This document shows, piece after piece, positions 13,001 through 22,430 of a DNA stretch of 64,000 bases. Within the stretch, counting starts at the first letter, position 1. Each line of letters opens with the position of its first letter. Both the position numbers and the translations under genes were made by a program. This stretch comes from Asterochloris sp. CNOR1 (lineage: Eukaryota; Chlorophyta; Trebouxiophyceae; Trebouxiales; Trebouxiaceae): assembly GCA_963969365.1 (NCBI GenBank), contig OZ017754.1, positions 2,790,001 through 2,854,000 of the forward strand. The letters run 5' to 3'. Below the pieces are notes generated by a model, which made no database searches, was not told the DNA's origin, and was given only the letters and a program-made list of their open reading frames with translations.

Positions 13001-13325
13001 TCCTGATCACCAGCGTCCTAGCAGCTCTCTGCCCCAGCACGGGCGTGCCTCATCCACTCCAAGCCTTCTTTGCACACAAAGGCACTGTTCAGAGTGGCCA
13101 TGAAGGTATTTTTTGCTGTGGCCAGCAATAGCACATCAGTCGTGGACTGGCCCCACCTAGAAGGGGATGTCTGCACAGCCCGTTCCACTGCCCACTCTGC
13201 AGCCCTCACGGCCTGCATGGCAGCGCCTGCCAGCTGATGGAAGCCGTCTGGTGCAGCCTTCTCTGCCTGGTGGGCGCCAAATGGTGGCTGGGCAGGCTGA
13301 GAGCAAGCAGCCTGAGCTGGCGCAG
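10027..13325 (-). CDS. Low-complexity minus-strand coding exons (C-terminal part of the LRRLF gene, or a separate gene)
   Basis: Several open stretches with coding-like composition follow each other on the minus strand: about 13325-13040 (QAVRAAEWAVERAVQTSPS, then a Lys/Phe-rich block), 12666-12417, about 12195-11885, about 11860-11293 and about 10730-10027, where the frame ends in a stop. The proteins are rich in Ser, Gln, Ala and Pro. In the 11.3-11.9 kb piece, CAQC and CLKC pairs could form a small zinc-binding site. Individual donors and acceptors are visible (for example the acceptor before 12666), but phases between pieces are not fully resolved, so this is a list of probable exons rather than a finished model. 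No family is recognised. It may be one transcript with the gene upstream at 13.7-18.5 kb. Confidence 0.4.
10042..10046 (+). terminator. Candidate polyadenylation signal TGTAA
   Basis: TGTAA, the usual green-algal poly(A) signal, lies 230 nt after the stop of the small mitochondrial-type gene, on the same strand. It is a pentamer, so a chance match is possible; it also overlaps the last part of the opposing minus-strand gene, which would make the two transcripts converge. Confidence 0.35.
12648..12795. repeat. Duplicated acceptor region upstream of the 12.4-12.67 kb exon
   Basis: About 40 bp containing CGCACCCTGCAGGGCACAGGCTGCAGCC occur at about 12660-12690 and again at about 12761-12788, spacing about 100 bp. 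In minus orientation each copy carries a CTGCAG acceptor, so the second is another intronic decoy of a splice site. Confidence 0.6.
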
Positions 13326-13699
13326 CCTGCTGAGGAGAGACGTCTGCAGGCAGCAGACGGCCTGTGGGGGATGCTTCAACAATTCACTGTGCATGTGCAT
13401 GCTGCTGTCTGCTTGTTGCAGCAGTAGATTGTGGGCTCAAAGGTAAAGCTACGCATGAAGCGCATTGCTTGTGCGTAAGCAGGTAGGTAGCACAAACACC
13501 TGATCTCGAACACTTGCGTGCTTGTTGCCCCAGGCACAGCACAAGCAAGAAAGCAATAGCAACAAGTTGATTGTATCACAGGCAGACAAACAGTGTGTTG
13601 CTGCGGTCCACATCAGCGCCAGTGACAGGCTCAAGATGAGCTGGAGAAGACAAGTCTTTGTGCACAAGGAGATTGCTCACTGACTGATCCGAAGGAGGC

Positions 13700-16600
13700 A
13701 TGCCAGTCCTGCAGGCCTTGAAGCAGTCCCTGCAGCCTGGGGGATGCGTCCATCTGTGCTTCACCATCATCCTATGCAAGGAAAGTGCATCGTGAGTGTT
13801 GTGGATGGCTTGCTGTGCCTCCCTCCCAGCATCCACCCTTCCACAGTGGTAGACTGCCTGCCAGGCAGCTGGGCTGGAGCCCTGCCTGCCTGTCAGCATT
13901 GCACAACACAACAAGCCAAGCAACCTCTCACGCAAGACATGCTGGGGTGGCACAGGCACATGCCTGAACATCCAGCAAGCCTTACCACCCAGCAACCCTA
14001 CAGATGGATGACCCTGTGGGTACACATTGCCTGGCCACAGGGCTGTGCAACCGTGCTTGCCTGTGACGCCAGCCAGCCCTTGTGCTCCAGGCACTGCTGC
14101 TGCTGCAGAGGACGCTGCTGAGACCAGCGCGAGCGCCCCGCTTTACAAATTTGCTGGCGCACAGTGCCCTGCATGGAGCAGCGGCCAGGTCTGATAATGT
14201 GTCGGTGAATACCATAGTGTTGTGTGCCCATGCTGCAGCTGGCAAGGAAAGGGTACAGGCAGGTACATGACCTCTTGTCTCAGTGTCCCACCTGCATGTG
14301 CCTGCCATGGCAAGCAAGGTGCATGTGGGCGCCACCAGGGCCAGTGAGGACTCTGAATGAGTGTTGCTCTTAGCTGTGCAGAGGAGAGGTGACGGAACAG
14401 TTCTAGTGCAACGCCTTGCTTGGCCTCATGCAGCAGAGCAGCCCACCTGGCCACCACTTGGCGCTTCTGCTGTGGCCAAGCCAGTGGCGTACAGCACCTG
14501 CCTGCCCGCTCCAAGATTCTCAGCAGGGAGTGCAGCCCCTGGCCTGAAGCTGAGCTGCCTGCCGAGCTTCTGCAAACTGGAGCCTCTGCTGGGCTGCAGG
14601 CAGCCCTGCGGTTGCAGAGGGCCAGATCCTGCAGGCTGAGCTGCCGGCAGCTGCTGTGTCTGGAACAGCCTACGCAAGGTGGCACCCTGGGTGTCCTCTG
14701 CAGATTGAGTGTTGTGCTGGGCTGAGGCCAGCTGCTGCGTCTGGAAGAGCCTACGCAAGGTGGCACCCTGGGAGCTCTCTGCAGGTTGAGTGTTGTGCTG
14801 AGCTGAGGGCAGCTGCTGAGTCTGAAATAGCCTGCGCAGGGTGGCACCGTGGGTGCCTGCTGCTGAGTGATTGTTGTGCTGGGCTGAGGGCAGCTGCTGA
14901 GTCTGAAACAGCCTGCGTAGGGTGGCACCGTGGGTTCCTGCTGCTGAGTGAGCTTTGTGGTGGGCTGAGGGCAGCTGCTGCATCTGAAATAGCCTGCGCA
15001 GGGTGGCCCCCTGTGAGTCACCGTGTGAATTCTCTGCAGCAGGCAAATGCTGCTGTGCAGCAGGCAGCTTCTGGGACTTGCACAGCTCCTGCGGCGTGGC
15101 GCACCGAGGACCCAGCTGAGCTGCTGGCAGCTGCTGTGATTGGAACAGTCTGCGCATGGTGGCTCCTTGCTCAGGCTGAGCTCTGACGTCATGCCTCTGG
15201 GACTGCACACTACCAGCACGGGACCTCTCCTGGGTGGCAAACATGCTCCCGAGGGTGACTCCAGCGTCCTCTAATCCAGGCAGGCTGCCATGCTGTGGGA
15301 GGGCGGACAGCACCTGCTGGGAGCTCTCAGCTTCCTGCAGGCAGCACCGAACCTTCACAATAGTCAGCAGAGTGTAACCACGCAGCTGCAGGGTTTGCTC
15401 TGGTCATGGGCGCCTTGAGAACAGGAGGCACCCATTGGCTGCCAGGGCACCCATCTTACTCAGAGGCCATCTGGCAAAGCCCAAAGGCCTGTAGGTGGTT
15501 TGCTGAGCAGCAGAAGGACAGCCGGCGTCTCACCTGGTGCTCCGAGCGCCCTATCCGCTCCCGGTCAGGGCTCTGCTGCAGCTCACCATCTCCTGGCATC
15601 GCAGCAAGCCTGGTGGTAAAATCAGCGTCAGCTGCCGGCCCCTGATTTGGCCAGGGCCACTGCAGGCTGCCTGGCCTGCTCTTGGCAGGCGCTTGCTCCT
15701 GGAGAGCAGCTGAAGCAACCTGGCCAGCATTGCGAGTCTGAAAGGGTGCGCGCATGGTGGCACCGTCGCTGGCACTGTGTGGGTCCACCACAGGGCAGCT
15801 GTGGCTCCTGCTTGAGACAGGCTGCGGCAGCCTGGATGGGCCGGCATGCCCCAGAAGGACGTCTGGATACTGCACTTTCCTGCCAGGCTGGCTCTGCCAG
15901 GTGCTCTGCTGCTGCAATTGCCCTGCAGGCACCTCTGTTGGCTTCTGCGTCTGGAACAGTCGCCGCAGGGTGCCCTGGTCATCTGCAAACTGCTCACACC
16001 GGTGCCCATCTGCCGCAGCACTTTCCTGCAGCTGCTGAGTGGCAAAGAGCTGCCGCAAGGTGCCTTCATCAGCAATTGACTGCTGTGAGTTTAGGTTGTG
16101 TGCCTCTGCACCACTCTGCAGCTGTTGAGTGGCAAAGAGCCGCCGCAGGGTGCCCTGGTCGCCTGCTGACTGCTCCCACTGGAGCCCATCTGCCGCAGCA
16201 TTGTCCTGCAGCTGCTGAGTGGCAAAGAGCTGCCGCAAGGTGCCTTCATCAGCAGTTGACTGCTCTGAATGCAGGCTGTGTGCCTCTGCACCACTCTGCA
16301 GCTGCTGGGTGGCATACAGACGCCGCAGGGTGCCTTGATCAAGCTCCTCTGCCGACCTGTAGTAGCAGATTGTTTTGAAAGATGCAGTGACTCTCTAGAG
16401 TCAAGTCACACATGTCTACTTCAGATGAAGGCAATGCCGCCACATGTCAGTCCTGCAGCAACATGCGCAGCGCGGACATACTCTAACACAACCCATCCGT
16501 TCCTCAGTGTGTCACCGCTTACTTCAAGTCCTCCCTGTCCGGGCTCTGCAGCCATGACTCTGAGCAGTTGCTGCTGCTCCGCATACTCTCATGGTCACAA

Positions 16601-18453
16601 AGCTCAGACGGAGGCGAAGCGGCGTGCTTCTGCGTGGTGCCATTCTGGTCTCTGCAAGAACAATCCAGCAGCTACACATACTGCAAGACAGGTTTACTAC
16701 AGAGTGATGTCTGCTGAGGCCCTGCAACATTGCAGATGACTGCACAGCACTTCCACACAAGGTGAGCTGTGCTCGAGCGACATGCACATACAGTGGTTCA
16801 CAGCCATCAGTGGGTGCAGGCCAGGGGTGTATTCTAGAAACATGCTCACATGAAGCAGAAGCTGGCAGAGCTTGCCAGCCCTGAAGCCAGCTGATTCTGG
16901 GGCTGCTGCTGCTGGCTCAGCAGCTGCTGTATCTCCTGCTGCAGGCCCATCAGCGCGGCCTGGTCTGGACCTGGCGGAGTGCTCCCTGCAGAAGGGACAA
17001 TGCAGTTCACTGGAAAGAGAGTTTGAGGCACGTACGGCAGGCGGCCAGCCAAGGGCAAATTTCGAAGTGGGGCGCTCCAGCCGGGAACTGACATCAAGCA
17101 CCTCAGACAGAATCAGCACTGCAGGGCATGCCAGATGCCCTCGCCAAAGTCACCTTTCAGGGGGCTGAGCGCCTGGTGCAGAAAAGGCAGGCTGCCCTGC
17201 AGCTGTGGCAGCTGCTCCTCTTGGGGCAGCCTCTCCAGCCAGCCCAGCAGGTCGCGCAGGACCTGCTGCTGCTGCTGCAGCACAAAGCCGGATGCATTAC
17301 GCGGCGGGGAGGCCTGCCCCTGCGGCCGCCCAGGCTGCTGCTGCAGTGTGGCGCCCAGCCCAGGGTCGGGGCTGGAGGCAGCACTGCTGCCTGAGCTGCT
17401 GCTCACGCCCAGTTGCCAGGAGCCTGCTGCAGGCCTCACAGTCGTCAAGCCGCGCAGTGCCTGGGCTCTGGTTGGACCGTTCAGGGCTGTGCGAGGGCCC
17501 CTGCGCAGGCGGTGCACAGGCATGCCCTGTCCTGTAAGGATGGCACTCTCCCCAGAGGCCGAGCCTGCTGAGTGAAGCAGGCTGACCCGCACACCTCCCC
17601 TGGCTGCCTGCTGCCTACCACCCTCCCGCTGCTGCTGCTGACTGGAGGAGCTGTCAGTTGCACTGGGATGCAGTGATGCCTGCCTGTGTAGAGCACATGA
17701 AATTTGGGCCGAGGCCCCAGCTGCCGCAGGCTGTCTGACGCCAGTGAGCCGCCCTGACAACGCAGCATCGAGCTGTGGTGCCCGCCTGTCAGCAGCAAAG
17801 CCTGTGCTGCTGGTGTCACTGCTGTCTGAGGCTGCAGGACTGAATGGGTCCTGCCTGCGTGGCGCTGGCGCGGCACGCCGCCCCTGCGTGTCACCCCTGC
17901 TGCTCCTGGGCATGGCCTTGACGGGCACCCCTGGCCTGACTTTGTCACTTTCGGAGGTGTCAGAGCCATCCTCTAATGCCGGGCCCTGCTTGCGCTTGCG
18001 GAGCGCAGCACTCTGCCCCTGCACTGCATCTCGAGCGGCAGCAGCTCTTGGTGCAGGTGGTGCGGCTGTGCTTGAGGTCCTGGCTGGGTCAAAGGCCAGT
18101 CGTCGAGCTGCTGCAGGTCTGCTGCTGCCGGAGGGGACTGGAGGTGCAGGCGGAGCGCTTCTCGGCTGCTGGTGCTGCAAGACTGGGCCTTGGACAGCTG
18201 TGCGAGGCAGCACACTGCGGGCACCCGCCCGCAGGCTGCCTTGCAGCGGGGTGCTGGCCAGGCGCTGCAGCCACGCTGCCGGTGTGTGGCCTTGCTGCGA
18301 GGAGGGTGGGCTACTGGCAATGCTGCTGCTGCTGCCTAGCCATGATCGCCAGGCGGGAGGCAGGCCGGAAGCACTTTGCAGCACTGAGACCAGGCGCTGG
18401 AAACGCTGAGCTGTGCAGGAGTCCTGGCACACGCTGCATGGCAGTGTTTGCAT
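13700..18453 (-). CDS. Disordered protein with tandem LRRLF-xTQ motifs
   Basis: Well-supported exons, phases agreeing: 18453-17154 (Ser/Pro/Ala-rich, ending in a helical WLERLPQEEQ block), 17087-16850 (Gln-rich), 16651-16523, 16356-15534 and 15334-14498. Probable further exons lie at about 14466-14292 (ARWAALLHEAKQG helix), 14238-14147 and 13788-13700. The hallmark is a repeated G-[AT]-[TM]-L-R-[RQ]-L-[FY]-x-T-Q-x-L motif: six copies in the fourth exon on an approximately 90-bp period and about eight, some degenerate, in the fifth on an 81-bp period. RRLF fits the RxL cyclin-docking pattern, each unit carries a TQ (ATM/ATR-type site), and SP sites are scattered through the protein. Family unknown; a link to cell-cycle or damage signalling is inference from short motifs only. 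The joint at 14467-14497 would need an implausible 31-nt intron. The exact start (18453 or 18513) is uncertain. Confidence 0.6.
14650..15015 (-). repeat. 81-bp coding repeat array (GATLRRLFQTQQL units)
   Basis: Five 27-residue units in a row (GATLRRLFQTQQLPSAQHN type), with a diverged unit further upstream and degenerate remains on both sides. The same core motif as in the neighbouring exon has amplified here independently with a different spacer length. Confidence 0.85.
15990..16350 (-). repeat. 90-bp coding repeat array (LRRLFATQ units)
   Basis: Four near-perfect 30-residue units plus flanking degenerate ones inside one exon. Units alternate between two types (TLRRL[FY]ATQQLQSG and TLRQLFATQQLQ[DE][NS]), so the true period is a 180-bp pair, suggesting growth by duplication of pairs. 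Confidence 0.85.
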
Positions 18454-18782
18454 GTTGCAGGGCTGCATGGCACTATCATGCAGATGCAGCTGTCTTGGAA
18501 GCAATGACAGCACATGTCAGAGGCCATCATGCACCCTATTGTTTTGCATGTGTCCCCTCACAACAGACCTGAGCTCCCAAGCTTCAAAATCGGAGTCGCT
18601 GTCGGTTGACAGACACTGGTACTGTTCCATGCACAAGATTTAGCCTGGTTGGACACTGCCGCCAAGTCATTGCTTCCAAGAAGCTGAAGTGGCGAGAAGA
18701 GAAAGTGTAGCATTCTCGCCTGTCTGTCAGGCCCAGGGCTGCAGCCACTGTCCGACCTCTTCTGCAACGTGCCCCAGGCAAC
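18454..18782. promoter_or_regulatory. Divergent intergenic region
   Basis: 329 bp between the probable start of the minus-strand LRRLF gene and the plus-strand coiled-coil gene. It should hold both promoters. No convincing TATA box or other element was identified. Confidence 0.35.
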
Positions 18783-21700
18783 ATGAAGCAGCTTAACTTT
18801 GCTATGGTGGTACTATCCCTCTTGATGGCGGGTGCTGCGGGAAGGGCAGACATGTCAGCCTCTGGCGTTGACGGCCTGGCGCCTGAGGCAAGTTTATCAT
18901 CGCAGATCTGCACCCTTTGGAGACCTTGATCAAATTTGGCTCTCTATTCTCTGAGCTGATCCCGTCCTACTGTGCAGGAGGCCATCAAGTATCACAAGGA
19001 TCGAGCAGACAGCCTGCAGGGGCAGGGGGAGGTGCGCCATGTTTTGCAACCGGCTGTGCCGTGCACAAGACTGCACAGCAGCAAGTCTTGCAGTCATCAA
19101 GCATGGTCATCATCCGAGGCAACTGCCAGTGTGTTGCCATCAGAACTATCTGAAGGCTTGGTCGCACTGATGTGCAGGATATTGAACAGCTCAAGACTGA
19201 GCTGAGGACGCGTGACAGCTCCCTCAAAATGCTGGGGGTGTGTCCCTGTGCTGTGAAGTCCAGCCGACTACTGCACTGCTGTGCGGCCAGCATGCAGCTG
19301 CTGCGTGGAGCATTGCCAAGCATCAAAGCACAGTTGCCAGTGCAGACGCACCACTGTTGGGGGTGAAGGGTTTCCTGCATCGACAACATCTGCATCTGCT
19401 GCAGGAGTTGAATGCGCAGCAGCTGAAAAAGCAGAAGGACCAGCAGAGCCAGCTGGACGCTCTGACTGCCAAGCTCGAGTCTGGCCAGGTGAGCCACTTA
19501 TCTTTGGTTGAGATTTGCTTTGGATGCTCTGTCAAGCAGTACTGAGCTGCAGGCTGGTTTGATGCATGCTGTGTTGGCATGGGCTAGCAGGTGCTGCTTG
19601 GAGCAGCAAGGCCACGCCGCCAGAGTCACTGTCTCCAGCAGGCAGCATATGTGCTGCGCTGCAGGGGACGGCTGCTGCCGACACCTCCAAGTTGCGGGCA
19701 GATCTCGACGCCGCCCTGGCCGAGCTGAAGGACGTCAAAGCTGCGAGGTCTGCAGCTGACAAGGCTGCAAAGGTGGGGCGCCTGGCAGGCTGCTGTCTCT
19801 TGCAGCTTTTTTGGCATCTGCTGGGCAGATGCACTTTGCGAGCGCACAGTTTGACTGTCAGTATGAGCAGCACATGCAGAGTCTCTTTTGACCTGGGTCT
19901 GCCTCTGACCAGAAGAGGCCCGTATGCTGCCCAGACTAGAAGTAGCACTTCCGCAACATTGCAAGCTATGCAGGAGGCCTGAAAAGGCTGCCACGGGCCT
20001 GTGGAAGGTTTTGTCTGGGTTGATTCAAGGAACTGAAGGCTGTTGAAGCTACCAAGCTCCTTGAGGCATCGAATCGCGGCAGCTGGGCCGCTGAGGTTCC
20101 TTCTCCTTGCTGCAGGATGCCAGCAACACCATCAAGAGCCTTGAAAAGCAGGTGGACCAGGCCACCAAGCACCAGGAGAAGCTGGCAGCCCAGGTGCAAG
20201 ATGCACAGGCCAAGCAGCAGGCTGCAGAGGCCAAGCTGGCACAGCAGGGACTGGACAGCAACAAGGCAAAGCAGCTGCTTGAGGCGGTGAGCTCAGGCGG
20301 TCTGCCATGCAGCATGCAAGGGGGTGAGGTCACAGCTTGCCCTGGTAGCAACATTCCCCAGCCTGCCTGTCTGCCCTTGCGTTGGCAGGTGTCAGAGCAG
20401 GTGTGGGACGCCGATGTAGCGCACGGACAGGAGCAGTATCAGTCTTGCTGCTCACTGATCCAGCAATACTGGGCAGCTGGGCTAGCCTGTAGGTCTCTTG
20501 GGGTCTCTTAGGGCCCCGAGCCATGGCAGCCTTTGCTCACCTGTGATAGGCATGCTGCATGTGCCCTCACATGGCATTGCTCAGGCTGCACATCGCTCCA
20601 CTTGAGTGCAAGCTGCCATCTCCAGTGCTATCACTGCCTGCAGGCAGAGAAGCGGGCAGCTGAGGCCAGTGCCCAATTCCAGGACCTCTACAAGAAGGCC
20701 ACCTCTTCCTGGACTCCTGTCTGGCTGCAGGAGCGCTTCGGCAAGGTAAGGTCACATGCTCTAGTTGGAGGTCTTGTTTTCCAGGTTTCCACCCATTGAG
20801 TGGCCAAGTGCAGTTTTGTTCACATGGGCCTTTGCTCTGTACTGCGTGCATCTGAGCTGAGTTGGACTGGACTGATGAAACATTTGGGTCAACAAGCGGC
20901 TTGTTGACGGCTTGTTGACAGCTCGCTTGTTGACAGCTCGCTGGCTAAAAAGGCTGTGTGTCACATGTTGTGGCACCCTTTGCACGCCAGCTGAGGCTGC
21001 CGCCCTCTGTCATGTTCCAAAGCTCTTGCTGTGCTGCTGCAGGTCTCAAAGCACAAGGGTGTGGGGACTGCACAGCAGCACCTTCAGGCTGCTTGGGCAA
21101 AGATCTTGGTGCTCTGGGCCAAGTTCAAGGTATGAAAGGCCAGCCTCGGCCGTGTGCTGAACACAACCATTGGGGTGCCTGCATAGCCTTCTGCATGTCA
21201 ATTGCATGTGTGCACATGGTGTGACACCCATCAGTAATACTGACGCCCGGCCACAGAGATCTTCATGCAGCCTCTGTTGGTCGGGCTGCATCTGCCTGGT
21301 GGTCCTGCCTCTGCCTGGCTGTCACTGTGTGTTGCAACCAAAGGCAGCAAGTGGTGACTGCAGAGAACAGCCAGCCACCTGCACATCAGCGCTGGGCCCT
21401 TTGCCAAGAAGGTGTCCACAACCTCTCAACAGTACTACAAGACAGCGAGGCGGTTCTTCAAGAAGCACACAAAAACACTGTGGCGGCATAAGCTGGTGGG
21501 ACCTATGTCTGCTGTGTGTTACACACGCTCGCCCCTCTCACAGCCAGCCATTGCATCAGAGCACTAGTTGACAGCTGGGTTGCGTCTGATTTTGCCCGGC
21601 CTTGCCTGCTCAGAGCTCTGGCAGAGGTCTACAGCTGCAAGCTGTGTATGTGATTGAAGTACCCATTGCAGGTACGGCAGGCAAAGCATCGGTTCTGGGT

Positions 21701-22108
21701 GATGCATGGAAACCTGGAGACAATGCTCATCAAGCTGCTCTCCAAGTCGAGGAACCCGGTCATAAAGAGAATGACCCAGAGGCCCTACTCATCTTCTCTC
21801 GTTAACTTTTTCCTGCTCATGCCTGTGGCGCTGCTGCTGCCCAGCCTCATGGCATGGTGCTGCGGCTCAGGTGGGTCACAGTAGCACTTCCTGTGGGCTT
21901 TGCATTATGATCTTGCCTTTCTGCCTAGGGTGTTGTGCCTGCATGGTGCAGGCTTGCAACAATGCCTTGGTGTGAGGCTTGGAGAGATGCTGATCCTAAT
22001 GTGGCACTTGCAGGCCGGCGCAGGCCATCAAGGCCTGTCAGCAAGCCATCAGCCAGCAGCAGAGGAGCAGGCAAAAAGCCTGCCAGCAGGAGAGAAGTGA
22101 GCAGCTGA
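18783..22108 (+). CDS. ER-type coiled-coil membrane protein, At2g24420/At4g31340-like
   Basis: Twelve exons with agreeing phases: 18783-18887, 18978-19031, 19178-19237, 19405-19488, 19665-19772, 20030-20095, 20116-20286, 20644-20745, 21043-21129, 21364-21495, 21672-21870 and 22014-22108; 420 residues. It starts with a signal peptide (MKQLNFAMVVLSLLMAG), followed by about 210 residues of coiled coil (DIEQLKTELRTRDSSLK through KQVDQATKHQEKLAAQ). An aromatic-basic segment ending KKHTKTLWRHKL comes next, then a C-terminal membrane helix (VNFFLLMPVALLLPSLMAW) and an Arg/Ser/Lys tail. This order and length match the plant 'myosin heavy chain-related' family, thought to sit in the ER with the coil in the lumen and a short basic cytosolic tail. 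Function in that family is poorly defined. Intron 1 has a GC donor (GAG|GCAAGT, 18888). The start is fixed by the signal peptide. Confidence 0.85.
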
Positions 22109-22430
22109 AGCATTCCTGTTGCACATGGCTGCTGTGGCTTGTGCTGCTCTGGATGTCACACAAAGCGTCCAGGTATACAAGCTCACACAGATTGTTGTAG
22201 TGATGCAGCCACCGCCACAATTTCCAACACCTGAAGCCAGGACCAAGAGTGAGAAGGGCCGCCGCATCACTCTTGGTGGTGACACGGTCAGGATCCCTTG
22301 AGAGGCAGCCTCCGGACTGTGATGACCACCAGAAACACACCACACATCGAGCATGTCAACTGGTCAAGCTTTGCTTTGACCGCTCCATGCCGCCTGGCCG
22401 AAAAGCATAGAAGCCTCGAACGGATCTTCA
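22109..22430. other. Gene-to-gene spacer (3' UTR and promoter)
   Basis: 322 bp between the stop of the coiled-coil gene and the IFT46 start, same strand. It must contain the first gene's 3' UTR and the IFT46 promoter. No TGTAA or TATA element was found on the plus strand. Confidence 0.4.

Noticed and set aside
14143-15240. A 365-codon minus-strand open frame rich in SSCPQPS repeats
   Set aside because: It is the shifted frame of the 81-bp LRRLF repeat array; a repeat whose period is a multiple of three stays open in several frames. Only its downstream end around 14292-14466 was kept as probable coding.
15647-16378. A 243-codon plus-strand open frame with Cys/His-rich repeats
   Set aside because: It mirrors the 90-bp repeat array on the opposite strand; no family signal.
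17744-18409. A 221-codon plus-strand open frame
   Set aside because: It is antisense to the Ser/Pro-rich first exon of the minus-strand gene; GC-rich coding sequence often leaves the opposite strand open. No splice or start context supports it.
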